Notes: generated by a model from the letters alone, not told the origin. DNA of 64,000 nucleotides from Metabacillus sediminilitoris (GCF_009720625.1 NZ_CP046266.1:1869501-1933500), one strand, 5' to 3'. Shown: positions 1 to 8,762, counted from the stretch's first letter. Numbers and translations are program-made.

Positions 1-31
1 TTGTTATTTTGATAAGGGTGAACAAGCTCGC

Positions 32-403
32 TTATTTTTTAAATGGTTGTTTTCTAAAAGATGTAGTGATCAAATTAGTAGATTTTTGACTAGTATTTTT
101 GTTAAGAACGATTAGTAGTCTAGATTGTTTTTTTTTTTGAAGAATCTTATTAATTTTAAATTGATATTTGTTGTTGTAAGATTTTTTTTCCATTTTCTTA
201 GGGTTGAGTTTTCCAATTATATAACGAACATCAATATCATTATAGATAAGATTTTTATGTTTTTCATTTTCCAACTGTGTCATAAACCATTGATAACGTT
301 TTAATAATGTAATGTTTTTTTCTATTTCTTCCTCAGAAACTTCTTTAAGAAAAGGAAGTAAAAAAGTACCGATTGAGCCTAATAATTCAAAAAATAATCC
401 CAT
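32..403 (-). CDS. Hypothetical protein
   Basis: Not recognised. The longest frame begins at 433, but the ATG at 403 is preferred because a GGGAG ribosome binding site lies 8 bases upstream. The product is about 123 residues. It begins with a hydrophobic stretch (GLFFELLGSIGTFLLPFL) that could be a membrane anchor. An acidic helix-like segment (EVSEEEIEKN) follows, and the C-terminal half is very rich in lysine, asparagine and glutamine. Codon use is extremely AT-rich, so the tail may be poorly conserved. The gene is isolated and no neighbour suggests a role. Confidence 0.5.
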   Translation of the reverse strand: MGLFFELLGSIGTFLLPFLKEVSEEEIEKNITLLKRYQWFMTQLENEKHKNLIYNDIDVRYIIGKLNPKKMEKKSYNNKYQFKINKILQKKKQSRLLIVLNKNTSQKSTNLITTSFRKQPFKK

Positions 404-867
404 TTTTCGTCTCCCAATATTTGATAAATACAAGATTTTACAATAAAATTATACCAAAAATATACTGAATTGTTAGATTAATTAAATTTACATTAGAATA
501 GAGTTTTTAAGTTAACCCCTTCATAAATAAAGTCCCCCTTGATAGTTTATAAAAGATTGATAGATGGATGAGTAGGTATAGGGATACTATAGATAAAGAC
601 TTATAGTTATGAAACAATTTTTTGAAGATAAATTTCGGTTACTGTTAGGACATTTTCGAAAGGTTAGTATATTAGCCACGTGTATGTAGCGTGGCTTTTT
701 GTATTGGGATTTGAGTAGAGTCACCATTTTAAATGCGAGTTGATCATAGTGTAACCAAGTACCGTTATCAAAATACATTTCTCGTAAATTATACATGAAG
801 TATTTAGGGGAAGAATAAGCTTCTTCCCCTGGTTATATAGTGTATTAAATTATTTTGATGTAAATTC
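404..867. other. Intergenic stretch with one hairpin and a 26-codon frame
   Basis: No convincing gene. On the plus strand a 26-codon frame (609-689, starting MKQFFEDKF) runs into a terminator-like hairpin, AGCCACG/CGTGGCT at 674-696 followed by T5. This could be the end of a lost gene. A second inverted repeat, AGGGGAAG/CTTCCCC, lies around 806-831 just beyond the 3' end of the minus-strand DUF2187 gene. It has no clear T-run. Confidence 0.4.
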
Positions 868-1095
868 TTACTTAACCAATTTATAATTTTTATGATTAAC
901 GATCGTTTTGTAAGGTTCGCCTGTTTTTGGGTTTTTCCCGTAATCAACAATAACAGAGTTATCCCGAACCACAACCACTTTCGCTTTTGTTCCTTTCTCT
1001 GTTCCACTTTTGATTAAAATCGTATTGCCTACCTCTGCTTTTACAACTTTCGTTTTTTCTTCGCTTGTTTCATTTGTTACAATGTCTTCTGCCAT
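868..1095 (-). CDS. DUF2187 (YkvS-like) small protein
   Basis: A 75-residue soluble protein. The C-terminal 45 residues (GNTILIKSGTEKGTKAKV, then VRDNSVIVDYG and TIVNHKNYKLV) resemble the DUF2187/YkvS family of Bacillus, whose end typically reads TVVNHKNYKII. The fold is expected to be a small KOW-like beta barrel, perhaps binding RNA or a ribosomal partner; that is family-level inference and no function is established. The first 25 residues are a charged extension missing from the short YkvS proteins. An AAGGAG ribosome binding site precedes the ATG. It appears monocistronic. Confidence 0.75.
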   Translation of the reverse strand: MAEDIVTNETSEEKTKVVKAEVGNTILIKSGTEKGTKAKVVVVRDNSVIVDYGKNPKTGEPYKTIVNHKNYKLVK

Positions 1096-1413
1096 GTCTA
1101 TTTCTCCTTTTTCTATAGTATTGTCATTATTTCAATGTTTTTATTTTAGAAAAAAATTGGCCCTTATTAAGGGGGCGCCGCTTGGAAATTAGAGCTTATC
1201 TTTATAAGCTTCCATAACTAATTTGGTTTATTCTTATAATTTCATCAAAAGCGAACAGTAAATATATTTGCTGCGATAAATATTAAAAAACGTTTTGGGG
1301 AAAATATCATCGATTCTTCAAACGAGTTAACCTAATGATGTAGGAGAAGAGCTTTTTTAGAATGGCAGGCAGGAAAAGGCTGCAGCTATTATCAGAACGG
1401 AGGAACATACATA
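1096..1413. other. Intergenic region upstream of the SDR gene
   Basis: About 320 bases between divergent genes. It must hold the promoters of both, but I see no unambiguous -35/-10 pair. A GGAGG ribosome binding site lies about 8 bases before the ATG at 1414. No small gene or repeat was recognised. Confidence 0.4.
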
Positions 1414-2199
1414 ATGAGCAGTCGATATGATGGTAAAGTCGTATTAATTACAGGAGCAGGCTCTGGCCTAGGTCAAGCATCTGCTTTACAAATTGCTAAA
1501 GAAGGGGCAAAGCTTTCATTAGTAGATCTAAATAGTGATTCTTTAGAGGAAACCAAGAAATTAATTTTAGAGGCTGTACCAAATGCAGAGGTGCTTTTAG
1601 TTACTGCAGATGTTTCAAATGAAGAAGCAGTTAAAAATTATGTTAATCAAACAGTGGAAACATTCAGTAGAATTGATGCATTCTTTAATAATGCAGGAAT
1701 AGAAGGGAAGCAGAATCCAACCGAAGATTATGGAATTGACGAGTTCCGTAAAGTAATAGGTGTTAACCTAAATGGTGTGTTTTTTGGGATGAAATATGTG
1801 CTAGAAGTAATGAAAAAACAAGGCTCTGGGTCGATCGTTAATACAGCTTCGGTTGGCGGGATCCGCGGTGTAGGTAATCAGTCAGGGTACGCAGCAAGTA
1901 AGCATGGGGTTGTCGGCTTAACAAGAAATTCTGGAATTGAATATGGTCAATACGGTATAAGCGTCAAAGCCATTGCACCAGGAGCAATCATGACACCAAT
2001 GGTCGAAGGTTCATTAAAACAAATCGATCCAGACAATTGGCAAGAGGTAGGGAAGCAATTTGTTGAGCCAAACCCAATGAAACGCTTCGGTAAACCAGAA
2101 GAAGTGGCTTATTTAGTAGCATTCCTTCTCTCTGATCAAGCAAACTTCATTAACGCAGTTGTAATTCCAATTGATGGCGGACAATCTTATAAATATTAA
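1414..2199 (+). CDS. SDR family NAD-dependent oxidoreductase
   Basis: Classical short-chain dehydrogenase/reductase of 261 residues, the usual length. The nucleotide-binding TGxxxGxG motif is at residues 13-20, and Asp38 at the end of strand beta-2 favours NAD over NADP. The NNAG motif is at 92-95. The catalytic Ser146, Tyr159 and Lys163 (YAASK) are all present. It should be a cytoplasmic oxidoreductase of an alcohol, sugar or keto substrate. The overall pattern is close to glucose-1-dehydrogenase-like SDRs, but the substrate cannot be read from sequence. The gene stands alone with a good ribosome binding site. A related SDR at 13193 carries a stop codon. Confidence 0.9.
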   Translation: MSSRYDGKVVLITGAGSGLGQASALQIAKEGAKLSLVDLNSDSLEETKKLILEAVPNAEVLLVTADVSNEEAVKNYVNQTVETFSRIDAFFNNAGIEGKQNPTEDYGIDEFRKVIGVNLNGVFFGMKYVLEVMKKQGSGSIVNTASVGGIRGVGNQSGYAASKHGVVGLTRNSGIEYGQYGISVKAIAPGAIMTPMVEGSLKQIDPDNWQEVGKQFVEPNPMKRFGKPEEVAYLVAFLLSDQANFINAVVIPIDGGQSYKY

Positions 2200-2412
2200 G
2201 TGAAAGACTGTGAAAATGGCTTAAATTTATTCGAATTGTATGACCACTGGGATTGTTCGTCTAACTCGGTTTACATTCGTAAAAGACCGGGTTTGTATTA
2301 TAAAGTGGTCGGTTTGAAAGAAATTCAAAAAGAGCTTCCTTAATGAAAGTATCACATTTTGGATATTCGATTTATTATGCTTTTCGAGCTTTTCAATAAG
2401 GAGTGACAATCA

Positions 2413-2682
2413 TTGAATATCGATCATTTACAAACATTCTCATTTAACATGGAGAATGACAAAGGGCAGCTTAGCGTAAAAGGTGAAATCAGCGGGGAAA
2501 GCGACATCCCGTTTTTGGATGATTTAAAGTTTAAAGGGGTTATTGCTTTGCTCAATTCGATCGATAAAAAGAATTTCGGCACATCAGGGAATAATCATCT
2601 ATTTGATCATTACATAAGTGAAATAGAAGAAACAATTAATGAGATGAAAAAGCATAACGAATTTCAGGGGAAAATGAAATGA
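2413..2682 (+). CDS. Hypothetical 89-residue protein
   Basis: Not recognised. It starts with TTG, supported by AAGGAG 8-9 bases upstream. The product is short and acidic, has no signal peptide or membrane segment, and is predicted cytoplasmic. It has a beta-rich first half (HLQTFSFNMENDKGQLSVKGEIS) and a helical charged end (YISEIEETINEMKKHNEF). A 10-bp inverted repeat (GGCATGAGCC/GGCTCATGCC at 2719-2751) lies just downstream, between this gene and the convergent VOC gene. It may mark the transcript ends. Confidence 0.55.
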   Translation: MNIDHLQTFSFNMENDKGQLSVKGEISGESDIPFLDDLKFKGVIALLNSIDKKNFGTSGNNHLFDHYISEIEETINEMKKHNEFQGKMK

Positions 2683-2718
2683 ATGAAGAACTTGTCGAGT
2701 GATTGTTAAATAAGCATA

Positions 2719-2751
2719 GGCATGAGCCAGGTATTGTACCGGGCTCATGCC
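2719..2751. terminator. Inverted repeat between convergent genes
   Basis: GGCATGAGCC (2719-2728) pairs with GGCTCATGCC (2742-2751) around a 13-base loop. The position between two convergent genes suggests a bidirectional transcript end. There is no good T-run on either side, so efficiency is uncertain. Confidence 0.5.
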
Positions 2752-2765
2752 ATATTGTACCTATG

Positions 2766-3161
2766 TTACTTTTTTTCCATCACGGCAAAATAATTTTCTT
2801 CATTATCGGCAAAGTTGAATACTCTGCCCCCAGGCATTTTGACAATTTCTCCAACAGTTATATTTTTTTCTAAAAAGTCGTTATAGAGCTTGTCGATGTT
2901 TTCTGAGAAAAACATTAAAGAAGGAGTTTCCAAATTAACTCCAGGCGACATCTTGGCAACTAATTCCTTGTTATGGAGAACGATGCTTGTTTGCGCATCA
3001 TTCGTTGGAGCAACGACAAACCATTTCATTCCTTCGCCAGTATCCTCCTTAGAAAGGAGGGTAAACCCAGCTTTTTCTGTCCAAAACTGTAATGACTCGT
3101 CTTGATTATTTACATAAAGCATGACTTGACCCAAGATATTAATCAACTTGCTTCGCCCCAT
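2766..3161 (-). CDS. VOC family protein (glyoxalase-like)
   Basis: A 131-residue single-module vicinal-oxygen-chelate protein, usually active as a dimer. The N-terminal strand QVMLYVNNQDESLQFWTEKAGF is the classic VOC opening (strand, turn, helix with FW, GF). The end (GGRVFNFADNEENYFAVMEK) matches the second half of the fold. Members bind divalent metal and act as isomerases, dioxygenases or resistance proteins. The metal-ligand pattern here is not clear enough to assign one. It is convergent with the hypothetical gene before it. The ribosome binding site is weak. Confidence 0.8.
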   Translation of the reverse strand: MGRSKLINILGQVMLYVNNQDESLQFWTEKAGFTLLSKEDTGEGMKWFVVAPTNDAQTSIVLHNKELVAKMSPGVNLETPSLMFFSENIDKLYNDFLEKNITVGEIVKMPGGRVFNFADNEENYFAVMEKK

Positions 3162-3240
3162 TTCTATTCATTATTCATTTGCCTAATTTCATTGTAAACA
3201 AATTGAAACGATCTATTCAATTAAAATCTAAGCCAAATCC

Positions 3241-3282
3241 AAAAAAAGTCTGTCAAAACCATTCTACACAGAATGGTTTTGA
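3241..3282 (-). terminator. Terminator of the yyaT-yyaS-like operon
   Basis: AAAACCATTC and GAATGGTTTT (3255-3280) form a perfect 10-bp stem with a 6-base loop. On the minus strand a T7 run follows. The stem overlaps the last codons of the membrane-protein gene. Confidence 0.65.
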
Positions 3283-3905
3283 TTATGCTTACTATAATCA
3301 ATGAGATCTGATATCTTTTCAGTAAATCTCATAAAGTAATTTAGAATCGGACCTCCTAAACAAACGGTTAATAAAGTTCCAATGCCGATTGGTCCATTGG
3401 ATAACAATGCCATTATTAAAAATAGAAGATATAAGAATGTTCGGGATAATAAAATACTCAATCCCGTTAATTCATGTATGATTAACATTAACCGGTCTAG
3501 TGGCATGGGAGCAAAATTTGCTTGTAAGTAAATGGCCGTTCCAAACCCTAAAACGATCAAACCCGCCCCAAAACAAATGAGCTTACTGATCCAAAGTTCA
3601 GGTATGATAAAATCATCTAATAAAAATAGCCACAAATCAATGCCAATCCCTGTTATAAATGCGGTTATTAGTCCTAATAATTCTGGTCTTTGTCTTTTTA
3701 AGAGCGAATTACAAAATATGAGTATGAAAGCGATGATAATTTCCCAGCTTCCGACAGTAAGACCTACAACTTTTGATAGCCCGACCAAAAGGGCATCATA
3801 AGGTGATGTTCCAAGGTTTGAAACAATCGTAAGAGAAATACCAAAGGTTAGAATCAAATTTCCTAGCACATAAAAAGTGAATGTCGTTTTATTCTTCCTT
3901 GTCAT
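3264..3905 (-). CDS. yyaS: YczE/YyaS/YitT-type integral membrane protein
   Basis: A 213-residue polytopic membrane protein with about six hydrophobic segments. The opening (GNLILTFGISLTIVSNLGTSPYDALLVGLS) carries the NLGTSPYDAL signature of the YczE/YyaS family, whose biochemical function is not established. Its start codon overlaps the stop of the upstream GNAT gene in an ATGA arrangement, so the two are translationally coupled. In B. subtilis yyaT and yyaS lie together beside the MarR gene yybA, and the same three-gene order occurs here. That supports the symbol, although function remains unknown. Confidence 0.75.
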   Translation of the reverse strand: MTRKNKTTFTFYVLGNLILTFGISLTIVSNLGTSPYDALLVGLSKVVGLTVGSWEIIIAFILIFCNSLLKRQRPELLGLITAFITGIGIDLWLFLLDDFIIPELWISKLICFGAGLIVLGFGTAIYLQANFAPMPLDRLMLIIHELTGLSILLSRTFLYLLFLIMALLSNGPIGIGTLLTVCLGGPILNYFMRFTEKISDLIDYSKHNQNHSV

Positions 3906-4348
3906 AGCTTTTTAGCGCAAAAATCCTTAACCATTAAAACATGCGGAATGTCTTCCTCTATAAATACATCTGAGGAAGTCAAATAACCAAGCTTATTATA
4001 AAAACCCTCTGCCTGTGTTTGACCGTGCAATTTGACCCGAGATACGCCTTTTTCTGCTGCAATTTCCTCTAACTTTTTAATTATTGTTTTGCCAAGACCA
4101 AATTTACGGTAAGCTTCTAAAATACAAATTCTTTCCAATTTGCCAACACTATCTACAATTCTTACTCTTCCCGTACCGACGGGTTGATCATTGTAATAAA
4201 CTAATATGTGCTCACATGTACCATTAAGTGTGTCAAATTCATCAAATTCATTTTCTAAAGGAACGCCTTGTTCCTCAACAAATACTTCGTTTCTGATTTG
4301 CAATGCCTTTTTCAGGTCATGCTCCTCCGTTATTCTTTTTACCTCCAT
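3902..4348 (-). CDS. yyaT: GNAT family N-acetyltransferase, YyaT-like
   Basis: A 148-residue acetyltransferase of the GNAT fold. The opening EVKRITEEHDLKKALQIRNEVFVEEQGVP is typical of the ElaA/YyaT branch. The acetyl-CoA binding loop is seen as R/Q-x-x-G-x-G-like YRKFGLGKTIIKKLE around residues 100-115. The closing FYNKLGY is the standard GNAT tail. The acceptor is unknown. It is the first gene of a coupled pair with the membrane protein and is transcribed divergently from a MarR regulator, sharing a palindrome at 4394-4414. Confidence 0.85.
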   Translation of the reverse strand: MEVKRITEEHDLKKALQIRNEVFVEEQGVPLENEFDEFDTLNGTCEHILVYYNDQPVGTGRVRIVDSVGKLERICILEAYRKFGLGKTIIKKLEEIAAEKGVSRVKLHGQTQAEGFYNKLGYLTSSDVFIEEDIPHVLMVKDFCAKKL

Positions 4349-4393
4349 GTATCGTCAGTCCTTTCTGGATTTATTGATTTAAACAAGTATAAT

Positions 4394-4414
4394 AATATTA
4401 ATAACATTAATATT
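4394..4414. promoter_or_regulatory. Palindromic operator candidate for the MarR regulator
   Basis: AATATTAAT and ATTAATATT form a perfect 9-bp inverted repeat with a 3-base centre, in the gap between the divergent yyaT-like and marR-like genes. MarR proteins typically bind 16-20 bp palindromes of this kind at their own promoter. Binding by this regulator is inference. Confidence 0.6.
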
Positions 4415-4448
4415 GTTGTAAATGCAACAAAAAGTTAAGGGGTTTTTT

Positions 4449-4904
4449 ATGATGAAAGAAATACTTCGTGAAATCGGGATGATCGCCAGGGCGTTAGATT
4501 CTATCAGTAATATCGAATTTAAAGAATATGACCTTATGAAAGGACAATATTTATATCTTGTGCGCATATGCGAAAATCCAGGAATGATTCAAGAAAAGCT
4601 GGCGGAGATGATCAAAGTAGACCGAACAACAGCTGCTCGTGCCATAAAAAAACTAGAGATTCAAGGCTTCATTGAAAAAAGAAATGATGATAAAAATAAA
4701 AAAATCAAAAAACTATTTCCAACAGAGAAGGGTGTGAACGTTTATCCTTTTTTAAAAAGAGAAGGAGACTATTCCAATAAGGTTGCATTAAGTGGATTTT
4801 CCGAAGAAGAAATCGACCAGATCTATCAGCTTCTTCAAAGGGTCAGAAAAAACATAGAGGTCGAGTGGGATTTCGTGAAAAAAGGAGGCAAGAGAGAATA
4901 CTAA
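4449..4904 (+). CDS. yybA: MarR family transcriptional regulator, YybA-like
   Basis: A winged-helix dimeric DNA-binding protein. The ATG at 4449 (or the adjacent one at 4452) is preferred over an earlier ATG because AAGGGG lies at the right distance. The core reads QEKLAEMIKVDRTTAARAIKKLEIQGFIEKR, the MarR helix-turn-helix, followed by the wing (NDDKNKKIKKLFPTEKG). The length of about 151 residues is normal. It is divergent from yyaT/yyaS-like genes, as YybA is in B. subtilis, and probably represses them and itself through the palindrome in the shared gap. Confidence 0.85.
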   Translation: MMKEILREIGMIARALDSISNIEFKEYDLMKGQYLYLVRICENPGMIQEKLAEMIKVDRTTAARAIKKLEIQGFIEKRNDDKNKKIKKLFPTEKGVNVYPFLKREGDYSNKVALSGFSEEEIDQIYQLLQRVRKNIEVEWDFVKKGGKREY

Positions 4905-5124
4905 TAAAATGAACAAATGGATACTTTCTCAACCAATAAGTAGCAAGATCCCCTAATAAAGCGACAACCATTGATGCCACTTTAATTTCTATTAGTCAAC
5001 TTACTATTTGGGGAATTATTCCACATAATTGTGTTTGGTCGAAATGCTATAATTCTACTTGTATGTATTCGTTAGTAGATTGTTATATTTGGAATAAAAA
5101 TCATTTCGTTTACAGGAGATAGCA
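4905..5124 (+). promoter_or_regulatory. Promoter region of the glnK-like gene, extended -10
   Basis: TGCTATAAT at 5045-5053 is an extended -10 element about 70 bases upstream of the kinase start. The -35 region is poor, as expected for extended -10 or activated promoters. GGAGA precedes the ATG at 5125. Confidence 0.5.
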
Positions 5125-6396
5125 ATGTTTTCTAAAAACAAACTTTTCAGTCATCATCTTAACAGAACGAGTGGCGTTGCATTAATTGTTACCGCTTTAT
5201 TGACGGCGATTGCTAGTGAAATTAAAGTCGTTCCCTTTGAGGGAATGGAGTTCCGGTTTGGATTAGGGAGTATTACTTTTTTTCTGTTTATTTTGATTTG
5301 GCCCCCCGTTTCTCTAATACGAACTGGGATTATTACGGGCGTCATCGTCGTTTGTTTTCGACTAGTTGAGGATATCGTTCTTTATGAAGCTGTTGCGGTA
5401 ACAAGCTTATTAACTCACTTACCAGCCTTTTTATTTTATTTTATCTTTGCACTTGGCTTACATCTGATTAAAATCGAAAGGTACAAAACACATCCCTTTA
5501 TTTTAGGTGCCTGGTCTTCCCTTTTCGATTTGATCGGAAACGGTTCCGAACAGCTTATGCGACATGGTTTGTTGTACCAAGCTAATTTAGACCTTCGAGA
5601 ATTTGCGTTAATAAGTGGAGTGGCCATCTTCCGAAGCTACTTTGTTGTAGGATTATATAGTTCCATTACAGTTTCAGAACATAAGAAACGGATGCAAGAA
5701 ATGCTTGAGGTCGGTTCTGAATTATATGCGGAATCCCTCTACTTGCAAAAATCAATGAATCATATTGAACAAATTACCGCCGCAAGCCATGATTTATATC
5801 GAAAGTTAAAAAAGAAGGAGTTACATCAATTAAGTGTTCAAGCATTATCCATCGCCCAAGAAATTCATGAAGTTAAAAAAGATTCGCAACGAATTTTATC
5901 AGGACTTACGAAAATCACGTTACGAGAACGGGATGATCATCTGTTTCTTTCAGATGTACTTAACCTTGTTGTCATGGCAAATGAAAAATATAGTGAACTG
6001 TTAAAGAAAAAAATTATGTTTCATTCTCATACAACCATTGATTTCCAAACAGATCAACAAATCCCGCTTCTTGCTTTATATAATAATCTTACAGCCAATG
6101 CGGTGGAAGCAATTAACGAAAAAGGTGAGATTCATTTTGAACTATTCGAGGAATCGGCACACACCTGTTTCGTTATTAAAGATACAGGAAAAGGAATTCC
6201 AAAAGAGGATGTATCAATTATTTTTGAACCGGGATATACAACAAAATTCAATGAACAAGGTGTTGCTGCTACGGGGATTGGACTATCACATGTAGAAGAA
6301 ATTATTCATAGACTTGAAGGACAAATTCACATTGAAACACGAGAAAAGGGGACGGTATTTCGTATTAGCATCCCAACTAAAAATATCCGAAAGTGA
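5125..6396 (+). CDS. glnK: Sensor histidine kinase, GlnK (YcbA)-like
   Basis: A 423-residue membrane sensor kinase. Residues about 15-190 contain five to six hydrophobic segments forming the input module. A coiled helical region follows, with a candidate phospho-acceptor His in SIAQEIHEVKKDS (about residue 250). The C-terminal HATPase_c domain shows the N box (NNLTANAVEAI), G1 (DTGKGIP), F box (FEPGYTTK) and G2 (ATGIGLSHVEE). This Spo0B-type architecture matches B. subtilis GlnK, which with GlnL controls glutamine use. The response regulator follows 11 bases later. Here the downstream transport gene is a glutamate/dicarboxylate symporter, not a glutaminase operon, so the signal could differ. 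Confidence 0.8.
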   Translation: MFSKNKLFSHHLNRTSGVALIVTALLTAIASEIKVVPFEGMEFRFGLGSITFFLFILIWPPVSLIRTGIITGVIVVCFRLVEDIVLYEAVAVTSLLTHLPAFLFYFIFALGLHLIKIERYKTHPFILGAWSSLFDLIGNGSEQLMRHGLLYQANLDLREFALISGVAIFRSYFVVGLYSSITVSEHKKRMQEMLEVGSELYAESLYLQKSMNHIEQITAASHDLYRKLKKKELHQLSVQALSIAQEIHEVKKDSQRILSGLTKITLRERDDHLFLSDVLNLVVMANEKYSELLKKKIMFHSHTTIDFQTDQQIPLLALYNNLTANAVEAINEKGEIHFELFEESAHTCFVIKDTGKGIPKEDVSIIFEPGYTTKFNEQGVAATGIGLSHVEEIIHRLEGQIHIETREKGTVFRISIPTKNIRK

Positions 6397-6407
6397 GCTG
6401 AGTGTGA

Positions 6408-7301
6408 TTGCGTTTTTTTATTGTAGACGATGATACAGCGAGTCGAACGATGCTGAGAAATATCATCACGGGAGATCATCTCGGAATGGTCGTCGGTGAG
6501 GCAGAAAGCGGGGTGAAAGCCCTTTCTCCCATCCTTACGATACAGCCTGACGTTGTCTTAATCGACCTATTAATGCCTGAGTTAGATGGGATTGAAACGA
6601 TTGAACGATTGAGAGTGGAAGGCTTTCAAGGTCAATTTATAATGATTTCTCAAATTGTAAACAAGGAAATGGTCGGTGAAGCCTATAAAATAGGCGTAGA
6701 ATTTTTTATTCATAAGCCGATCAATCGTGTTGAAATCCAAAGTGTCTTAAAAAGAGTATCAGAGCAATTAAGATTAAAGGAATCTTTACTAACCATCCAG
6801 GAATCTCTGGCAAATATCGGTTTAACCAAAACGATGCAAAAAAAGCCAAATGTAAAAGAAATTGTTCTGTCGATCCTTAATGATATGGGGATGATCGGAG
6901 AAGTGGGAAGTGATGATATCATTTGGATCATTGAATACTTGATGAATCAGGGTGAAAGAGCTCCACAATTGCCGCCTTTAAAAGATTTATATGAGGTAGT
7001 AGCTAGTAAGGGGGATTCTAGTACAGTTGATATAAAAAAGGAAAGTAAAGCAATTGAACAGCGGATCCGCAGAACGATTCTGACAGCCGTTACTAATTTA
7101 GCTACATTTGGTATCATAGATTACACCAATTCTGAGTTTGAATATTATGCACCCCGTTATTTTGATTTTCAAGAAATACGAAATTATATGACAACTATTC
7201 AAAAAGGGAACACGGAGCCAACAAAGGTAAAAATTAACGTTAAAAAATTCCTTCAAGTGCTATACCTTGAAACACTAGAGAAATACAATCAAAGTTATTA
7301 G
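6408..7301 (+). CDS. glnL: Response regulator, GlnL (YcbB)-like
   Basis: Starts with TTG directly after the kinase gene; an in-frame stop immediately upstream fixes the start. The receiver domain (1-125) has the acidic pair VDDD, the phospho-acceptor Asp in DVVLIDLLMPELDG, the switch residue in MISQ and the KPI lysine. Residues about 150-297 form the YcbB-type output domain (IVLSILNDMGMIGEVGSDDIIWIIEYLM...), which includes a DNA-binding helix-turn-helix and is characteristic of GlnL. It should activate transport or metabolism of glutamine or related compounds when phosphorylated by the adjacent kinase. Confidence 0.82.
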   Translation: MRFFIVDDDTASRTMLRNIITGDHLGMVVGEAESGVKALSPILTIQPDVVLIDLLMPELDGIETIERLRVEGFQGQFIMISQIVNKEMVGEAYKIGVEFFIHKPINRVEIQSVLKRVSEQLRLKESLLTIQESLANIGLTKTMQKKPNVKEIVLSILNDMGMIGEVGSDDIIWIIEYLMNQGERAPQLPPLKDLYEVVASKGDSSTVDIKKESKAIEQRIRRTILTAVTNLATFGIIDYTNSEFEYYAPRYFDFQEIRNYMTTIQKGNTEPTKVKINVKKFLQVLYLETLEKYNQSY

Positions 7302-7435
7302 AATTATTTTTAAATTATGAAAAAAATCTAAAAACAAATGTCGGATTTTATAGGATTTAATAGGTCACCTTTAAAATGTTAATAACCTATCTAGTATGGG
7401 AGTCTTTTTGAACATAAAAAAGGGGTGACTTATTA

Positions 7436-8716
7436 ATGAAGAAAAAGTTTACGTTTACTTTGGCATACCAAATTCTAGTCGGCTTAATCCTTGGGATCGC
7501 GATAGGGGCAATTTTCTACGGGAATCCTGCGGTAGAAACGTATTTACAACCAATTGGTAGCGTTTTCATGAATATGATTAAAATGATCGTCGTACCGATT
7601 ATAATTTCTACGTTAATTGTAGGTGTTGCCGGGAGCGGCGATATAAAACAATTAGGTAAGCTTGGTGGTAAAACGCTGCTTTATTTTGAAATTGTGACAA
7701 CGGTTGCGATTATCGTCGGCTTACTGGCAGCAAATGTTTTTAAGCCTGGTGAAGGTGTGGACATGTCAAACCTTTCAAAAACGGATATCGATCAATATGT
7801 TCAATCATCAGAAGAGGTACAAAGCCAAAGCCACGGAGTTTTGGATATTCTTGTAGACATTGTTCCGAGTAATGTGTTCCAATCAATCGTAGAGGGAGAT
7901 ATGCTTGCGATTATCTTCTTTTCCGTGTTATTTGGATTAGGGATTGCAGCGATTGGTAAAAAAGGAAAACCAGTGCTGTCCTTTTTTGAAGGTGTGGCAG
8001 ATGCAATGTTCTGGGTGACAAACCTGATTATGAAGTTCGCTCCATTTGGTGTCTTCGCTTTGATCGGAGTTACAGTTTCAAAATTTGGTCTCGAATCCTT
8101 ACTGCCGCTTGGAAAATTAATGATCCTCGTGTATGCAGCGATGGCGTTTTTCATTATTGCCGTGCTTGGCGGTATTGCAAAGCTTGTTGGCATCAATATT
8201 TTTCATCTTATCAAAATCTTGAAAGATGAACTGTTATTAGCGTATTCGACGTCTAGTTCAGAAACCGTACTACCAAAAGTGATGCAGAAAATGGAGAAGT
8301 TTGGCTGTCCAAAGGATATTGTTTCGTTTGTGCTTCCGACAGGTTATTCCTTTAATTTGGATGGCTCTACACTGTACCAAGCGATCGCAGCCATCTTTAT
8401 CGCGCAAATGTATGGCATTGATTTAAGCATTTCACAACAAATTACGTTAGTACTAGTTTTAATGGTTACATCAAAGGGAATCGCTGGTGTACCAGGTGTT
8501 TCATTTGTTGTATTACTTGCTACCTTAGGAACGGTAGGTATTCCACTTGAAGGACTTGCATTTATTGCTGGAATTGACAGACTTCTCGATATGGCACGGA
8601 CAGTCGTGAATGTCGTCGGTAATGCTCTAGCTACTGTTGTTATGTCTAAATGGGAAGGTCGATTCGACATAAATAAAAAAGAGGAATTCTATACAACTGT
8701 TAAAAAATTAGCGTAA
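7436..8716 (+). CDS. gltP: Dicarboxylate/amino acid:cation symporter (GltP/GltT type)
   Basis: A 426-residue DAACS-family transporter (family usual 400-440) with eight membrane helices and two re-entrant hairpins. The HP1 serine motif is seen in STSSSETVLPKVM, the TM7 motif as FNLDGST (NMDGT type), HP2 as GIAGVPG, and the TM8 motif as DRLLDMARTVVNVVGNA. The Asp/Arg there fits acidic amino acid or dicarboxylate binding. It imports glutamate, aspartate or C4-dicarboxylates with protons or sodium. An AAGGGGTG ribosome binding site precedes the ATG. It lies 134 bases after the two-component genes and is their likely target. Confidence 0.88.
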   Translation: MKKKFTFTLAYQILVGLILGIAIGAIFYGNPAVETYLQPIGSVFMNMIKMIVVPIIISTLIVGVAGSGDIKQLGKLGGKTLLYFEIVTTVAIIVGLLAANVFKPGEGVDMSNLSKTDIDQYVQSSEEVQSQSHGVLDILVDIVPSNVFQSIVEGDMLAIIFFSVLFGLGIAAIGKKGKPVLSFFEGVADAMFWVTNLIMKFAPFGVFALIGVTVSKFGLESLLPLGKLMILVYAAMAFFIIAVLGGIAKLVGINIFHLIKILKDELLLAYSTSSSETVLPKVMQKMEKFGCPKDIVSFVLPTGYSFNLDGSTLYQAIAAIFIAQMYGIDLSISQQITLVLVLMVTSKGIAGVPGVSFVVLLATLGTVGIPLEGLAFIAGIDRLLDMARTVVNVVGNALATVVMSKWEGRFDINKKEEFYTTVKKLA

Positions 8717-8730
8717 ATAGATAAGCAAGA

Positions 8731-8762
8731 CCAGCTTTCCATTCGGAGGCTGGTTTTTTTAT
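8731..8762 (+). terminator. Terminator after the symporter gene
   Basis: ACCAGC...GCTGGT hairpin (8731-8755) followed by a run of eight T, 15 bases after the stop codon. A normal rho-independent terminator. Confidence 0.85.
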
